Shown here piece by piece: positions 62,555 through 64,000 of a stretch of 64,000 nucleotides of DNA. The stretch is from Thermogemmatispora tikiterensis (GTDB taxonomy: Bacteria; Chloroflexota; Ktedonobacteria; Ktedonobacterales; Ktedonobacteraceae). Below the pieces are notes generated by a model that worked only from the letters and a program-made list of their open reading frames with translations, was not told the DNA's origin and searched no databases. The translations under genes were made by a program, and so were the position numbers. The stretch's first letter is position 1. Each line of letters begins with the position of its first letter. Where the stretch lies: positions 5,586,100 through 5,650,099 of the forward strand of contig NZ_MCIF01000002.1 of NCBI RefSeq assembly GCF_003268475.1. Reading direction: 5' to 3'.

Positions 62555-63655
62555 ATGCGTGCCGTTGAATATCACAGCAATCAGGATGTGCGGGTCGTGG
62601 AGCTGCCGCAGCCGATCATCGGCCCCGGCGAGCTGCTGGTGCGGCTTGTGGCCTGTGGCATCTGCGCCAGCGATGTCATGGAGTGGTATATGCGCCCGCG
62701 GGCCCCGCTCTATCCTGGTCACGAGCCGGTGGGCGTAGTCGAGGCTGTGGGGGAGGGGGTGGAGCAGTTCAAGATTGGCGATCGTGTCTTTGTGCATCAT
62801 CACGTGCCATGCATGGTCTGCCACTATTGTCAACGTGGTGCCTTCTCGCAGTGTCCGACCTTCCGCGCCACGCGTCTCGATCCCGGTGGCCTGGCCGAAT
62901 ACATTCGAGTCCCCGCTGCCAACGTTGAGCGTGATGTTCTGCCGTTGCCCGCGTCGCTCTCGTTCGAGGCGGCTACTTTGATTGAGCCGCTGGCCTGCTG
63001 TATTCGCGGCATTGAGCGCGCCATGATGCGTGCCGGTGATCGGGTCCTGATTCTGGGGGCAGGCAGCAACGGCATCATGCTTGCCCAGCTGGCGCGATTG
63101 CGGGGGGCTGTCCGTGTAATGGTTGTCGACCCGATTGCCTATCGGCGCGAGCGGGCCTTAGAGGCAGGGGCTGATCTGGCCTTTGATCCAGAAGGGGAGC
63201 CGCTGCTGCCACGCGTGCTTGCTGCCAACGACGGACGCAAGCCCGATGTGGTCATCGTGACGCCGTCGAAGGTGCAGGCCATGCGTCAGGGATTGGAGCT
63301 AGTGGGACCGGGCGGAACGGTGCTGCTCTTTGCTCCGCCTCCACCGGAGGAGCAGCTCCCTGTAACGCCCAATGAACTGTTCTTCCGCGAGATCACGCTG
63401 CGTACCAGTTACTCGGCTGGACCCTATGAGACGCGGCAGGCTCTTGATTTACTGGCCACTGGTCGAATCCGTGCCGAAAGCGTGATCACCCATCGTTTCC
63501 CCCTGCATGAGGCGGCGCAGGCCTTCCGTCTCGTGGCCCAACCAGGCGAGGCGCTCAAGGTCGTGATCATGGCCGCCGCTCCTGACGCTGATCTGACCAG
63601 AGCAATGGCCCGGTCAGACAACCAGGCAGAGAGGGAGGGCGCGGGCCTGGCTTGA
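62555..63655 (+). CDS. zinc-dependent alcohol dehydrogenase, MDR family
   Basis: The 366-residue protein has the GroES-like domain with catalytic zinc ligands GICASDVMEWY and PGHEPVGVVEAVG, a structural-zinc loop HHVPCMVCHYCQRGAFSQC, and a Rossmann domain with VLILGAGSNGIMLAQLARLRG. It resembles sorbitol/threonine dehydrogenases. The ATG at 62555 gives the usual MRAVEY start; the ATG at 62528 overlaps the cupin stop and would add nine residues. It oxidises a polyol or alcohol with NAD(P). The pairing with the cupin suggests sugar or polyol turnover. Confidence 0.92.
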   Translation: MRAVEYHSNQDVRVVELPQPIIGPGELLVRLVACGICASDVMEWYMRPRAPLYPGHEPVGVVEAVGEGVEQFKIGDRVFVHHHVPCMVCHYCQRGAFSQCPTFRATRLDPGGLAEYIRVPAANVERDVLPLPASLSFEAATLIEPLACCIRGIERAMMRAGDRVLILGAGSNGIMLAQLARLRGAVRVMVVDPIAYRRERALEAGADLAFDPEGEPLLPRVLAANDGRKPDVVIVTPSKVQAMRQGLELVGPGGTVLLFAPPPPEEQLPVTPNELFFREITLRTSYSAGPYETRQALDLLATGRIRAESVITHRFPLHEAAQAFRLVAQPGEALKVVIMAAAPDADLTRAMARSDNQAEREGAGLA

Positions 63656-63822
63656 GCGAGCAGGCTGGCTCCCATCTCAGTGAGGCGATCTAGTGCAAGG
63701 AAGCACTATAATTCTTCACAGGAGAGAGTGCAGGCCCAGGCGGGCGCTTAGCTCAAGGGCGTCGAAAGCTGGCTGGGCGTCTCCTGCGGCACGGCAGTGT
63801 GAGCGAACGAAGGAACATCAGC

Positions 63823-63851
63823 TTGCCCGAGGGGGGCAGTTGTCCTACAAT
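63823..63851 (+). promoter_or_regulatory. promoter of the transketolase gene
   Basis: TTGCCC (63823-63828) and TACAAT (63846-63851) are 17 bp apart. A second TATAAT lies at 63707-63712. The start near 63858 gives a leader of about 63 bases. Confidence 0.65.
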
Positions 63852-63920
63852 AGAACCGTATCTGTCGAGTAGCAAGAAGAGAATGATAAACACACATAAG
63901 GAAGGCAAGAGGATTGGCTG

Positions 63921-64000
63921 ATGACGACAACTCAGGCTCAGACTCAGGTTGAGCAATGGACCAACCTTGCTCAGCAATTGCGCGTGGATAGTATTCGCTG
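63921..64000 (+). CDS. tkt: transketolase, N-terminal fragment (cut by window end)
   Basis: An ATG with AGAGGA eight bases upstream opens a frame that runs off the window. The visible residues include EQWTNLAQQLRVDSIR, the usual first helix of transketolases (LAQQLRVDSIRxTTxAGSGHP). The enzyme would move two-carbon units between sugar phosphates in the pentose phosphate pathway. Only 26 residues are visible, so the call rests on that helix and on the nearby pentose-phosphate genes. Confidence 0.75.
   Translation, partial: MTTTQAQTQVEQWTNLAQQLRVDSIR

Overview
The window is a 64-kb piece of a GC-rich bacterial chromosome carrying about 48 protein genes, one tRNA and no phage, CRISPR array or intact insertion sequence. 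The likely source is a member of the Chloroflexota, most probably class Ktedonobacteria (a Thermogemmatispora-like organism). This is an inference from the gene mix: several Ser/Thr kinases, an HTH-STAND-TPR regulator, a GAF/PAS cyclase, a histone-deacetylase-like hydrolase, a pyrophosphate-type phosphofructokinase, and lipoproteins and secreted hydrolases without outer-membrane genes. No rRNA or marker alignment was available to prove it.

Layout. 0-9 kb is a regulatory block: the end of a GAF histidine kinase, a short MarR-type regulator, an ECF sigma factor with a divergent zinc anti-sigma factor, CcdA, a soluble Ser/Thr kinase and a SigA-like sigma factor. 9-20.5 kb has a membrane Ser/Thr kinase, Tex, an 847-residue STAND regulator, a quinone oxidoreductase and FtsH. 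20.6-28.2 kb has a six-hairpin glycosidase, YceI, a CAP lipoprotein, a PP2C phosphatase, a glutamine amidotransferase and a secreted SGNH hydrolase. 28.7-36.2 kb has a LuxR-type response regulator with a nine-helix histidine kinase, a small XRE regulator, a tandem-repeat island, an SDR protein and a GAF-PAS nucleotide cyclase.

36.3-49.5 kb is mainly metabolic: GNAT, a deacetylase, SucCD, a membrane-anchored protein, then a tight minus-strand operon (PPi-type PFK, phosphopentomutase, GNAT, phosphohexomutase) that is divergent from a nucleoside hydrolase, followed by CysE. 49.8-57 kb has an MFS transporter, tRNA-His, an LLM flavin oxidoreductase, a Tic20-like membrane protein with an OmpR/HK pair, and two small proteins, one behind a structured leader. 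57.4-64 kb has a cobalamin-binding-type protein, a lipid kinase, PTS enzyme I, a cupin/alcohol dehydrogenase pair and the start of transketolase.

Functional links. Nucleoside hydrolase, phosphopentomutase, PFK and transketolase together cover salvage of nucleoside pentoses into central carbon flow. Two kinases and a PP2C phosphatase make a plausible Ser/Thr phosphorylation network, beside two complete two-component pairs. Sigma-70-type promoters with 16-18 bp spacers and TTGxxx/TAxxxT boxes can be read in front of many genes. Three of the start regions carry palindromes that look like repressor sites.
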